Origin: Lantana camara
Lineage: Eukaryota > Streptophyta > Magnoliopsida > Lamiales > Verbenaceae
Length of the DNA: 64,000 nucleotides
Assembly: GCA_037501455.1 (NCBI GenBank)
Contig: CM074856.1
Span: 20,419,001-20,483,000 of the forward strand
Direction: 5' to 3'
In this document: in pieces, positions 23,055 through 35,401 of the stretch
Layout of the letters: each line of letters starts with the position of its first letter
Position numbering within the stretch: the first letter of the stretch is position 1
The notes under the pieces: generated by a model
What the model was told of the DNA's origin: nothing
The model's input: the letters and a program-made list of their open reading frames with translations, nothing else
Databases searched by the model: none
Translations under genes and position numbers: made by a program

Positions 23055-24182
23055 CATCACCGTTTTTTTTTTTTTTTTTTTTCTTCGATGAAAATTTTAT
23101 TTTCTCCAAAATAAAATTCCGGGCATTTCCAACTCTTTGGAACTTGATTTATTTTCTTAAAATAAATCGCTTGGCTATTTTCAAACACTTTGAAAATTCA
23201 TTTCTCTTTCTCCTTTTATTATTTTCTCTTTGGGTTTTTAATTGGGGCTTGCAGAGGGACCTGCAGGACTAATTAATTTTAGCTCCAAACGGATTAATAT
23301 ATTATCATCTCATGACAATAATTAATTACCGTTTAACAATATTTAATTCCACTAAATAAATATTGTTGCACTCTAAAATTAATTAAATTATTCACGAATT
23401 TCTCGATCTAGAATAATTTCACATTTTACTCCTCCGTGTAGATATCCATGAAAAATAAATTGCAACTACTATCATTTATTTTTCATCTCTAATTTGAAAT
23501 TTATTGATTCGCCTTAAGTTCAAATTCTCTGTATGTGAAACACATTCATCATACAACTTCGGTGACGTAATCACGCGAAGTGCTTTGGCCAAAGTCTTAA
23601 TTCGAACTTTTGCAAATCTATTTCAAGGATATCTCTTACCTTCCAGCAAGGCCACAGATTCCTCGATCAATATAACTCTTTAGCACATTTCATGCTGTCA
23701 CCGAATCATACAAAGTATTTTGGCCACCCGTTACCGAGACCTCACTTCGAGTATGTTACAGTGACTAACACTACATGCCTAAAGCCGAAATATTATCAGG
23801 ATTAAGAGTACAATGCTTCCTGAGATTTTATTCATTTTAGATAGCAGTATAAAATAAATAATCTCAATAGTCCAGTTCGATGTTTCCAATCCTATTGAAA
23901 ATCATCAACGTGTTATAATTGGAATCACCATTCCCTATGACGAAAGACTAATCATCTTGTATAACCACGTTATAGTCTTGATAAGAACATATTCTTATCT
24001 TACCGACTAGAACTTTAATGACACGTGATTTTTGTATTCAAAGTCTTTTCCTATGAAACACATTTCATATAAGAATACCATCACACGTCATTAATTGTTA
24101 ATATGTGAAATACTCATAACTTGCTGCAAATTCAGTTTTAATTAATTCAACAAATTGAATTTTCAGGGCACTATTCCCAACA

Positions 24183-24194
24183 ATCTCCCACTTG
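24183..24194 (-). other. Polypurine tract of the copia element
   Basis: On the minus strand CAAGTGGGAGAT directly precedes the TGTTGGGAATAG start of the 3' LTR, a classic arrangement in plant copia elements. Confidence 0.8.
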
Positions 24195-24637
24195 CCCTAA
24201 ATTCAATTTGGCTATACATCTAAGTCTTATTCCTTCCACATGAGCGTCAAAACCCGTTTTGCACTCTTTTGCGCCAATACTTTAGTGAAGGAATCTATCA
24301 GATGTTTCTCTGAGCCAACAACTAGGAAATCATGAATCCAATACATCTAACTGGCTGCTTCTCAAGCTACCATGTATTTGACTTCCATGGCGGTGTAAGC
24401 AATACAAGTCTGCTTAACATTCTCCAATTAACGATTGCTCTTTCTAGAGTAATCACGTATTCTGATGTCAAACATCTAGAATACAAATCAGATTGTAAAT
24501 CCGAATCTCTATACTCTATTGAAATGAGCTCACCACTGTGGTAGACAAGCATATAATGTCAACTCCAATATATGCTTTCACTACTACCCAGTGTCAGATT
24601 CTAGGGTTTGACTAATATCTGCTGACTTAGACCTATT

Positions 24638-27600
24638 TCATGATAGACAGCTGGCCTTGTACATAATATGACATATATAAAGCTTCCGCTGCGGAACTCT
24701 AATCATGTCCTCTATCTCTTCAGTTGTCATAGGATACTGATCCCGAGATAGATAAATTCCATATCTAAAAAGTAATGAACCTTTCTTGGAATTTGTCATA
24801 TTATACCTTACTAGTATCTTATCAATTAATGCTTCTTGTGATAAACCAACCTCCTTATTCCTATGATCACGACAAAAGTCTAATCCTTGGAATAATATTG
24901 GTATCACTTAGGCCTCTTCTTGTCAAAATGATTTGACGTCCGAATCTTGACCATTGAGAAAATTCTTGCATCATTCCCAATGAGCAGAATGTTAATTACG
25001 TACAAAGTGAAAGTGTTACAACGCTATCATGATGTCATTTTGTACACTTCATGGTTCATCAGGCAATTATACAAATCCAAAGAATCTAAATTGCCTTATA
25101 ATTCTGATGCTCCATAATCTAGACGCTTGCTTAAGATCATAAACCGATCTATTAAGCTCGCATTATATACACCTGATTTCTGCCTGTGAAGCCTTCAGGT
25201 TATGCCATGTATCTCTTTTTCTTGAAGTTTCCCGTTCAAGAACATAGTCTTTACATCCATTTATCTAATCTCATAATCGATAATGAGATGAAATGGAGAG
25301 GATAATGGACTTAAGCATTTCTATAGGCGAGAAGACCTCATAAATGATTTCTTCTTTCTGGGTAAAATCCCTTGCCAAAAGTTTGCTCTAAAGTCTCTAC
25401 TTTTTCGTCCATTTCTCCTTTTATCGTCTTGTAGAACCCAATTTTATCTAATAGGGTTTAATGCCTTCAGGCGCCTCTACAAGTTCAAGACTTTGTTAGA
25501 ATACAGATATTCTAACTTAGATTCCATGGATATTGACCAAACGGTCAGCGTCTATATCTTTTACAGCTTCATTACACGTGATAGGATCAGATACGTTAGA
25601 TTCAACCATTTGGGTTAATCTTAGGTATCTTGTCAGGTGTCCTGACAATCCTCCCACTATAATGATGCTCTTGTGTACACGTCTCTACATCACATGTTGT
25701 ATTTGGTACATCACATGTATCCAATATATTCTTAGTTATCACGGGTTTATGGAAATCAGTATCTAATACTGTTATTTCTTTTAACACTACTTTGCTTCTA
25801 CCCTTTGCGGTTATCTATGTAATTATCTTTGAAATATTCACAAACATCTTTTGTGATTTCTCAAATTACAAAATATACCACCTCTTGTTTTTCTTAGGAT
25901 AACCTTGGAACAAGTAAACCTTTGTTCTTTATTCTAACTTGTCAGGATCCATCCTTAACTCGTGGACCAGGCTACCTTAAATCCGAAGATAAAAGATACA
26001 GGGTTTTCACCCTAGCTAAAGATCCATCAGTGTTTTAGGAACTGACTTAGATAGAACTAGGTTTGTCGTTTTGTGTGCAAGACCTCAAAACGAAATTCAT
26101 AGGGTAGCATGACTCTTCATGAATCTTACCATCATCATCAGAGTTCTATTTCTCCTTTCTGCAATACATCTTTGCTAAGACGTATCTCATATATATAGTT
26201 GAGATCCAATCTCATTTGAGAAATTCTGTTTAACTCTGAACTTAGATACTTATCACTACTTCAACCTAATCGAAGTGCCTTGATATGTTTTCTAATTTGA
26301 TTCTTTGACTTCAGTCTTATATTCTTTGAACTCTTCAACAATTACAGACTTGAGTCTCATCAAATAAACATATATGTATCTAGAGTAATCATTCAAACGA
26401 ATGATGAAATATCCAAAACTTCCTCTTGCTTGAATAATCATAGGATCACATATCCGTATGAACTGACACAAGCAACTTCATGGCTTAAATACCTTTTGTC
26501 TCAAAAAGGTTTCTTGGTCATTTTAACCTTCTAAATAGGATTCGCAGATTGATACTATTTTCAAGTCAAAAGGACTCAACAATCAGTCTTTGGATCCTAT
26601 TCAGATTTAATTGACCAATACATAGGTGCCACGTAGAAGTTTTTCTTCTTAGATGGTAAGTCAAGCTTCTTAATGTTAAACTTGAATTAGGGTTTTTATT
26701 GATGTATAAAAGACCATCTTTTATTGTGCCAGAGCAAATAAACCTTTTATTTTGCTTAATGGTAAACTTTTGTTCAAAACAAACAGTTAAACTATTAGTT
26801 ATCAAATAACTCACAGAAATTAAATTTCTGTTTATATGGCACGTATAATATTAAAAACCCTATTGCCAAAATACGACTTTATAGTCCTTACTGCTAATAC
26901 AATTACACTTGTATTATCCCCGAGCAGTAGTTGTGTGTTAGCCGTTTTTCAAACTTCCTGGTTAGTTTGAATCTTCGCAATGACTTGCAAATATGATTAG
27001 TTGATCTCAAGTTCACACACCAGGAGTCCGGTGAATTTTCAACTAAACATATTTTCAACGAGTAAGATATCTTCATATCTTATCTAAACGGTTTAACGAA
27101 CAGACGTATTAAGTATTTTGGATAATTTCTTTTTCCAATACCCGTTACCACCGAAATAGAAACACTTTTCCATTGTCGGATTTGACTTTCTATTTCTGAA
27201 CCTTAGATTGGGAACTTTTCCTTTTCTTTCTTCCACTTACTGGCTTTCTAGCCCGTGGATCTTGATGTCTGATTAAAGAGAACTTTTCCCTTAGTCTATA
27301 TCACCCTTTCTGCCATATTGAGGTCGTTCATTGTTTTTAAAAAAAATTTAAAATAATCTTGAACATTCAAATGACTGAGGCAGAGAGTATAGGATCGTAT
27401 CCTATCTGTTAAGATTGTCTCTTTAAGCATAAAGGCTTTCAATCTCGTTCAGATTAGCTGTCATATTTATAATATGATTCTGAAATAGTGATCCTTCAAA
27501 CATCTTTAACTAACAACCCTTTTCGTGGCTCATACTTTCGTACGATTCTGTCTTTAAAACATGTTCTTATCAGTAGACATCTCATGTGTTTGATGCTCAA
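24638..27600 (-). pseudogene. Decayed copia gag-pol
   Basis: Fragments in the right order on the minus strand show a former polyprotein. Gag-like residues lie near 27560-27310 (DHYFRII, LKETILTDRI). A GAG-pre-integrase part lies at 26814-26566 (KDGLLYINK, WHLCIGQLNLNRIQRL). The HYSGRIVRTPD segment between integrase and RT is near 25690-25640. The end of RT is at 24907-24638 (NSKKGSLLFRYGIYLSRDQYP ... EEIEDMIRVP). Most frames are closed by stops and frameshifts, the longest open stretch is under 90 codons, and most of the integrase and RT catalytic motifs cannot be found. No functional protein is possible. Confidence 0.8.
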
Positions 27601-29061
27601 GAACATTTAAAACAGATATCAGGATATAAGACTAGCCAGATCATCACACTTGATCTATTTAGAATAAACGTCTTTCTAATCCTGACTGGTTGTAGTTTCC
27701 GAAATTTTCGGATAAGGTTCAGTGAGTACGTAAACTTTCGTGTCCCAACACGATGTCAAGATTTATTACTTAGTCAGCGTAGTTGAACCCTTACTAGCCT
27801 ATTTCCTTATAGACATACAGTTTGGAGTGGGCTAAGAGAGATCGTAATTATAAAACTGAAATAAATAAATAAATGCAGGTTATGATTATGTATTTCACTT
27901 TCTTCTGCGTCCAACCAATAAATGAAATCCACGTAAGCATTTTGGTTTACGCAATGGTGACTTAACTAACTGCAGTTGACTCCCCGGAGGCGAGGTCGAA
28001 AACCGCTTAGAAAAGCAAGAACTATTCTTAATTAGCATGTCATCTAGGTAACTCTTACCAAACAATGTCAATCCACCACGTCAACCCTTGGCCTCTAAGT
28101 AAATGTAACATAGCTCCGAAGGGAGGTTAATACATTACTTAGTCAAGTGTGTACCATTACCTAGAAGTCCGTACGAGTAGGTCAAGACACTCCACGGAGG
28201 CGTGGTCGAGCTGACTTCCCCGTATTTCATTCTATCCGTAGAAGTCTAATCTTGTATACCGCGAATATATACCCGCCGAAGGGAGTAGTATACATCCACT
28301 ATACTATAGACGGGTAATGGAGGCCGTGAGAATCCAACTCTTTTCATCTCACTCCCACTTGAATTTTTTTAAAAGGTGTGGATTATCTGTTGATTATTTA
28401 ATAATCACTTTTGGCGTCTTATTGTTGGAAGTAATTAATCTAATTAATACCCTCCCACTAGGATTACTAAATCATATTTAAAATCCCAATAATAATATTT
28501 TAAGGCAATAATAACAATTTATTAATTAGGCCGAAAAATATTAGTTCAATTTTGCATCGCGTCTAATTTCTATTAAACATTACTATTTAATCACATTAAA
28601 TAAAATATGCATAATTGTAAATATCATAATATCTCATATTACCATGATCATGCCATAAAATAAAATAATTAAGCATCCTTTCATATAATTATCACATAAT
28701 TATCATGCTTAAAATTTTTAAATGACACAAAATAAATATGCCATAAATTAAATCAATTAAGCATGCTGTTATAATTATCACATAATTATCATGCTTAAAA
28801 AAATGGCATAAAGTAAACATATTATAAATAAATTATCTCATAATTTAAATCATGTTTACTGATTCGGTAATTAACCAGGAAGTTTATTGAAATCGATTCC
28901 TAGAAAAATATCATTCCACGTAAATTCCCAGAAACACTGGAGGGGTCACAAACGGTCCCACTTAAAAACCAGTCTTCTTTGACAGAATTTACGTGCACAG
29001 TATCAGATTTAAAATTATGCATCACATGCATCATATCAATGCATGTATATATCTAGAGTAC
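27601..29061 (-). other. Leader region of the copia element
   Basis: No coding frame is visible. The part near 28000-28330 has repeated GGAGGCG...GGTCGA and CCGAAGGGAG blocks. The part near 28600-28860 has AT-rich repeats (CATAATTATCATGCTTAAA at about 28690 and 28780). It lies between the primer-binding site and the first gag remnant and would be untranslated leader. Confidence 0.5.
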
Positions 29062-29074
29062 GGCTCTGATACCA
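29062..29074 (-). other. Primer-binding site of the copia element (tRNA-iMet type)
   Basis: On the minus strand TGGTATCAGAGCC lies two bases inside the 5' LTR. It is the standard copia primer site, complementary to the 3' end of initiator tRNA-Met, and it fixes the orientation of the element. Confidence 0.9.
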
Positions 29075-29076
29075 GT

Positions 29077-30174
29077 TGATGGGATGCGGGCCCAGAACAG
29101 TAGCAGTCCGGGACCACATTTTAAAATTTTTATTATAATACAAGTATTAAAATATTTCTAAAACATTTTAATACAAAGCGGAAGACTTAGCCGGATCTAC
29201 TCAAGTATATACATGCAATTGATAATAAATTTTAAATCACCTAAGCAGATAAATATCTAACATGCAATTAACACTTAAGAGCACATAATTTATCATGCTT
29301 AAAATAAAATAACTGTAAAATATTACCGTACTGCAAACATGGCTATCTAACGGCATTTTTCCAGCTCCTTGCCCACTCGTGAGACCGGCAGAGCTTCCCT
29401 GCAATGACCCCAGGGACACCCTCGGAGTGTGGGCTCCGAAAGTATTTCTCTAAATACTTAGAGAAAATAAACTTTAAACTAGAAACCCTTTTCAGGGTTT
29501 ATTCTCCCGAAATTAGGCGTTTATATATAAACACCTAATTAAAAATTAATTCCGAAATAAATCGGAATTAACTGGGAGAATGGGACATGGTTTCAAAGCT
29601 AAGGAATAGCCAAAACCTTTCCCAAAATGTTATGTGAGAAATGAGGACCCAAGGCCCCTATTTATAGGGGAAAAACCGAGGGCATTTCGGTCATTTTGGA
29701 TTCAAAAGCAAGGGCAAAATGGTAATTTCACATCCCACTTGCGTGTACAACTTGGACACGAAAACCAAGGTAACCACGTCGTAGATCTCAGAGCCACGAG
29801 TTCAACGCCGCCGAGAACGCGGCAAACGGACTTCACACGCGCCCTCACGCGCCGCCACAAGGCGGCGCGTGACTTTCACTCTCGGCTAGGGTTCCAAACC
29901 CTTGAACCGGTCCGGTCCGACACGTGGCCGATTCTGGTGATGCCACGTGTCCGGTCCGGTTCAACCCTATCCGTTTGGTCCGATCCGTTGACCCGGATCC
30001 GGACCCGTTTGACCGACCCGATTCAGACAAATCTGAATCGTTCCTTTCCGATGACGTGGCGCGATCTGAGCCATCCACGTGTCGCACACGTGGCCTGCCA
30101 CGCGGCTGCCCAGTCAGCGCCACATGGACCCACTTGCTGACGTGGCATGCCACGTCAGCTGCCACGTCATCACC

Positions 30175-30206
<32 letters not shown>

Positions 30207-31306
30207 CTTCGATGAAAATTTTATTTTCTCCAAAATAAAATTCCGGGCATTTCCAACTCTTTGGAACTTGATTTATTTTCTTAAAATAAATCGCTTGGCT
30301 ATTTTCAAACACTTTGAAAATTCATTTCTCTTTCTCCTTTTATTATTTTCTCTTTGGGTTTTTAATTGGGGCTTGCAGAGGGACCTGCAGGACTAATTAA
30401 TTTTAGCTCCAAACGGATTAATATATTATCATCTCATGACAATAATTAATTACCGTTTAACAATATTTAATTCCACTAAATAAATATTGTTGCACTCTAA
30501 AATTAATTAAATTATTCACGAATTTCTCGATCTAGAATAATTTCACATTTTACTCCTCCGTGTAGATATCCATGAAAAATAAATTGCAACTACTATCATT
30601 TATTTTTCATCTCTAATTTGAAATTTATTGATTCGCCTTAAGTTCAAATTCTCTGTATGTGAAACACATTCATCATACAACTTCGGTGACGTAATCACGC
30701 GAAGTGCTTTGGCCAAAGTCTTAATTCGAACTTTTGCAAATCTATTTCAAGGATATCTCTTACCTTCCAGCAAGGCCACAGATTCCTCGATCAATATAAC
30801 TCTTTAGCACATTTCATGCTGTCACCGAATCATACAAAGTATTTTGGCCACCCGTTACCGAGACCTCACTTCGAGTATGTTACAGTGACTAACACTACAT
30901 GCCTAAAGCCGAAATATTATCAGGATTAAGAGTACAATGCTTCCTGAGATTTTATTCATTTTAGATAGCAGTATAAAATAAATAATCTCAATAGTCCAGT
31001 TCGATGTTTCCAATCCTATTGAAAATCATCAACGTGTTATAATTGGAATCACCATTCCCTATGACGAAAGACTAATCATCTTATATAACCACGTTATAGT
31101 CTTGATAAGAACATATTCTTATCTTACCGACTAGAACTTTAATGACACGTGATTTTTGTATTCAAAGTCTTTTCCTATGAAACACATTTCATATAAGAAT
31201 ACCATCACACGTCATTAATTGTTAATATGTGAAATACTCATAACTTGCTGCAAATTCAGTTTTAATTAATTCAACAAATTGAATTTTCAGGGCACTATTC
31301 CCAACA
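29077..31306 (-). repeat. 5' LTR of the nested copia element
   Basis: It carries the TATA box at 29659-29666 and the ACGT-core cluster at 29921-30167. Its T-run at 30176-30206 is longer than in the 3' LTR, as expected for a slippery run. The minus-strand frame 29845-30312 and the plus-strand frames here are not supported as genes. Confidence 0.93.
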
Positions 31307-31311
31307 CCGCC

Positions 31312-33735
31312 GCCACACAGCAGCCCCTCTGTATCACTTTTCCTGAGGTGGGTGCTGGTTTTGAGCTGAAGACGGGCACAATTCACCTACTTCCCATCTT
31401 TCGCGGTCTGGAAAGCGAAAACCCTCACCAACATCTAAGTAAGTTCCACACGGTTTTCTGCTCTACCAAGCCTCACGGTATTACCGAGGACCAAATCAAG
31501 CTCCGTGCTTTTCCGTTCTCTTCGCAAGATGCATCGGAAAAATGGTTGTACTCTCTACCATCAGCAACCATTACTACTTGGCAGCAGATGCACCATAAAT
31601 TCTTGGACAGGTTCTTTCCAGCTGATCGATACCTGGATCTCCTTCAGGAGATAATCACCATTAAGCAGAAGGAACATGAAGGGCTGCATGAGTATTAGGA
31701 ACGATAAAGGAATTTGCTTGCAATGTGCCCGCATCACAACCTGCCGGAAAATTCAGTTATTCATAACTTTTATAGGGGCCTGATGCCTGCAGACAAAAGA
31801 CAGTTGGATGCTTCGAGTGGAGGTTCCATTATGATCAAAACACCTGTGGAATTGACGGAATTAATTAGCAGAATCTCTAGAGCCTCACAAAAATACTATG
31901 CTAAGTCCGACATGACGAAACAGGTAGAAGATGTAAATTCTTCCCAATTTGAGGAACTCAAGAATATGATAGCTGCTTTAGCATCTAACATGAGTGCAGG
32001 AATCCCACAAGTAGCGACAGTTTGCCAATTACCTCCGCAATCCCAACAATACAACCAACAACCGAATCAACCCAATCAAACCCTCGACCCCCAAGACATC
32101 CGGCTCAGTAGCTTGGAAAATCAAGTCAAGAATTTGGAAACTCAATTGGGACAGATTGTAACGGTTTTGAGCAGGATTGAGAATCAGCGGAAATTGTCGT
32201 CACAAACGGAGGACCCAAGGCACACTGTGAGTGCAGTCACGGTCATAAGGGGTAAAGAACTGCCTCCCCCAGTGGAGAAGACCAAAACTCGCCAGAACAG
32301 AGCAGAAACTGATCAGACGAGCGACTTGACTGTTAAGTGTGACCACGCCTCAGGCTCTAGTCGCAACAGAGAGTCAGAAATTATAGTCCAGCCGAAGCCA
32401 TGGGTGGAGCCACCACCGTTTCCAGAGCGCCTAACCCAAATGAGAAAACAGAAAGAGGCACAAGGCATTCTTGATACATTTCGAAAGATTGAGGTCAACA
32501 TTCCTTTGTTGGATGCTATCCAACAAATTCCACGCTACGCGAAGGTTCTTAAAGAACTCTGCACCAACAAACGGAGACTAAAAGGTAATGAAAGGGTAAG
32601 TGTTGGAGAAAATGTCACCGCAGTTTTGCAAAAGAAATTACCACCGAAATGCGGAGACCAAGGTATGTTTTCAATTCCATGTAAAATAGGTAACCTTGGT
32701 ATTAAGAAAGCTATGTGCGATTTGGGTGCGTCGATTAATGTTATGCCTCTATCTGTTTATACTGCGCTTAATCTTGGTCCCTTGAAAGGTACAGGTATTA
32801 TAATCCAGCTTGCTGATCGATCCATAGTGTACCCGGAAGGAGTGTTGGAGGATGTGCTCGTACAAGTCAACGATTTGGCTTTTCCTGCTGACTTTTTCGT
32901 GCTAGATATGGAGGATGATAAATCCTCTAAGCCTTCTGATATTTTGCTTGGTCGCCCATTTTTAAGCACTGCTAGAGCCAAAATAGACGTTTATAAAGGA
33001 TTGTTAACTCTTGAATTTGACGGTGACATTGTTAAATTTAATGTTTACGATGCTATGAAACATCCTAATGAACTGTCTAGTGTGTTCTGTGTTGATGTGA
33101 TTGAAAACCCAAGTAATGAAATTTATGAGCTTAACAAGGTGGACAAGCTAAGTTTTGAATCTTTTCAAAATTTGGTAGTAGAAAATTTTGGGAGTAAGCC
33201 GAAACATGTTGGTTTGCATGATGATATCTTTGATATGGTTATTCCATTAGAGTATCTAAGTATAAAGGCTTCGAATTTGAAACTACTTGATAACTTAGCT
33301 AAACTGAATTCTTTCGTTTTGCAGGCACCTATTGTGGGACTCAAGAAATTTTTGGATAATCTGAGTTATACCTTCAAAGGAGGAGGAAAATTTGCACATT
33401 CAATGCCTACACGAGCTGAATTTCTGGATGAGCAGTTTTTCGAGATACGTGACCATAAGACTTGGCCACGATCTAAGGTCACGCGCTGGTATGCTGATAT
33501 TATTGATCATTTAACTACTATCTTCCTCAGATCTCATATCTTTTTCGAGTTCAGGAATCTTAGTGATCATGGTAAACATTTCTATAAGTGGTTGACGGAG
33601 TCTTTGATGAGAACGTATCAAGCCACTTTGCGAATCTCTTCGAGCTACCATCCCCAAACTAGAGGCCGCAATGGACTAGACGAGTCAGCTCCACACAGTA
33701 GAGGGGATTTGTATGGAGGGTGTACCTCCATTTGA
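31312..33735 (+). pseudogene. Athila-type gag-protease with remnants of integrase
   Basis: The gag frame resumes after the copia element (ITFPEVGAGFELKTGTIHLL, WLYSLPSATITTWQQM, FLDRFFPADR). TAG at 31696 and TAA at 31705 interrupt it. From 31714 a 673-codon frame stays open through the rest of gag (a Gln/Asn-rich part and a coiled-coil-like part near 32100-32190) and the aspartic protease (CDLGASINVMP near 32720, ILLGRPFLSTARAKID near 32945). After about 33350 it continues without RT or RNase H into short pieces that recall the pre-integrase region (EFLDEQFFEI, RWYADIIDHL) and the integrase core (LSDHGKHFYKWL, SSYHPQT). At least three deletions thus joined distant parts while the frame stayed open. 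It has no RT, so the element is not autonomous. Confidence 0.85.
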
Positions 33736-35388
33736 GTAGCACTTTAACAAGTCTTGTCGAGCCTAAGACATAGAACAAGGGCGCTATTGGGAGGCAACCC
33801 AAGTTTTGGCGGTTTAGGCGCCTTTTTCTTCCCTCAGTTTCTTTTTCTTTTGTTTTTTTCGGTTCTCGTGGTGTTTGTGTTGATTTTCTGCCCTTTGCTG
33901 TCTTGCAGGCTCGTATAACTTGGTCCAGATAATGCTGATATGCTACTGATAACTGCTGTCAATTTTCTGCTGACATGACCCTTGAGCGTGGTCACGCCTA
34001 ACAGCCAAGTCGTTTCCAGAATTTCAAATTAAATGGGAATTTTACATGCCCAGACCCGTGACCCTATTTGCCCAGCCTGAGCTTCAGGGAAGTCCTCTTT
34101 ACTCTAGATCTTGATTATTTTTAATGCCTTAAGGACAATACATGATTTAAGTGTGGGGGGATTAGGTCCACTAGTGCTAGAATTGAACATTTTTGAAATT
34201 TTTGCTTTTTGGCTGAACTTGTGATTTTACTTTGAACTTGAGCATGTTGATAATTATGGTGACTTTGCCCCCGTTTTGAATGCTTTCTATGAGGTTTGAT
34301 CGTTGAATTTTGCTAGAACGAGTTAGGCTTATTAAATGCATGAAATTTGTGTAGAATTTGATGAATTAGTATAGTAGTATGCCCTCATTTCTTGCGCACT
34401 ATTGAATGAATTAATGTACTTTGCTTAGATAGAAAGGTCTTTGATTTTCAAATTAGTCTAAAAAAGTTGATTAGAATGCATCTTAGCTCCCTTCGAGGCA
34501 AAATTTTTAGTTAATGATTGATTTGGGAAGTGACTTAGGCGATCGTTGTCGGTGGTAAGCCTTTTCTTGATCTTTTCACAAATAAAATTATCCCGTTTGA
34601 CCCCGCTGAGCCTGAATGTTGTGCAAAATTCCTTCTTAGCCACGTTACAAGCCGATGCACAACATTATTGTTCCTACCCTACTTTGAATCACACCTTGCT
34701 TGCTCATTTTGGGTTTGAATTTTTAGATGTCTTTGGGCTCCTTGTTATCCTTTGTGTGGAATTGAAAGTTGAAAGAAAAAATTGAGGAATGTTGAAGAAA
34801 AAGGGAAAAAGAAGCCAAAAGAAAGAAAGGAAAAAAAAAAATGAGCAGAAAAAGAAAAGAATAGAAAAATTGCAAAGAAAGAAGAAAGTAAAAGTGTGTT
34901 TGATATGAAAAGGGGGGAAATTAGTTGTAAGGCAAATAAGGGGAGTCCGGTGGACGAAAAGGAAATTACTATGGGTTTTATTGTAAAGTGTGTAAGCTTG
35001 GTGTGTTAAGCCACTAAATTCCAAATTTTCCTAACCTTTACCCAAGCCTTACATTACAAGCTCGAAAGACCTATTGATCCCCGAGTCATTAGTTAACTAC
35101 ATTAGTGGAGATTGGAGTGAAGGATGCATTCGAAGTTGATAATTAGTACTTAGACGAAATCATAGACTAATCAATCCAGTCTTTGTACATTCTTTCATTT
35201 AATTCACACTACATTACACGAGGGTATACTATTTATACTAAATTATTGAATTTTGTGCAATTGAGTAGTGTGATGATGAACTAGACTTATTTAGGCGATA
35301 ATTCGATGATTGCCTTTGTGATTGTGTTTGATGGGTGACATTATTTCCATTTGATTTTCATGATTCCTCGAGGACGAGTAATGAGCTA
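33736..35388 (+). other. 3' non-coding region of the Athila-type element
   Basis: No gene is supported. It begins with a GCGCTATTGGGAGGCAACCC box (about 33781) typical of the region after pol in Athila-type elements. It includes a purine-only stretch at about 34760-34920 and ends in a polypurine tract. The ORFs at 34546-34785 and 34704-35024 are frames across biased sequence. Confidence 0.6.
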
Positions 35389-35401
35389 GTGTGGGGGGAT
35401 T
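35389..35401 (+). other. Polypurine tract of the Athila-type element
   Basis: GTGTGGGGGGATT directly precedes the TGATAACTCG start of the 3' LTR at 35402. Confidence 0.75.

Larger units (their letters stand above)
21964..24182 (-). repeat. 3' LTR of the nested copia element
   Basis: It is a direct repeat of 29077-31306. A T-run near 23066-23082 (10-11 bases shorter than in the other LTR) lies beside a GC-rich part with many ACGT-core motifs. The plus-strand frame 22521-23027 and similar ones recur in both LTRs; I find no coding signature in them. Confidence 0.93.
21964..31306 (-). mobile_element. Copia element with near-identical LTRs and decayed interior
   Basis: On the minus strand the LTRs begin TGTTGGGAATAGTGCCCTG and end CCCGCATCCCATCA. 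The TSD is a perfect CCGCC (21959-21963 and 31307-31311). A tRNA-Met-type primer site lies just inside the right LTR and a polypurine tract just inside the left one, which sets the orientation. The two LTRs (2219 and 2230 bp) differ only in the length of a T-run and in one substitution I could find (24011 against 31083 region). The 4.9-kb interior holds only fragments of gag-pol. The insertion is thus recent, and the element must have used proteins made by another copy. Confidence 0.92.

Noticed and set aside
34704..35024. A 106-codon Phe-rich minus-strand frame
   Set aside because: It mirrors a purine-only stretch in the Athila-type 3' region and has no domain or relatives that I recognise.
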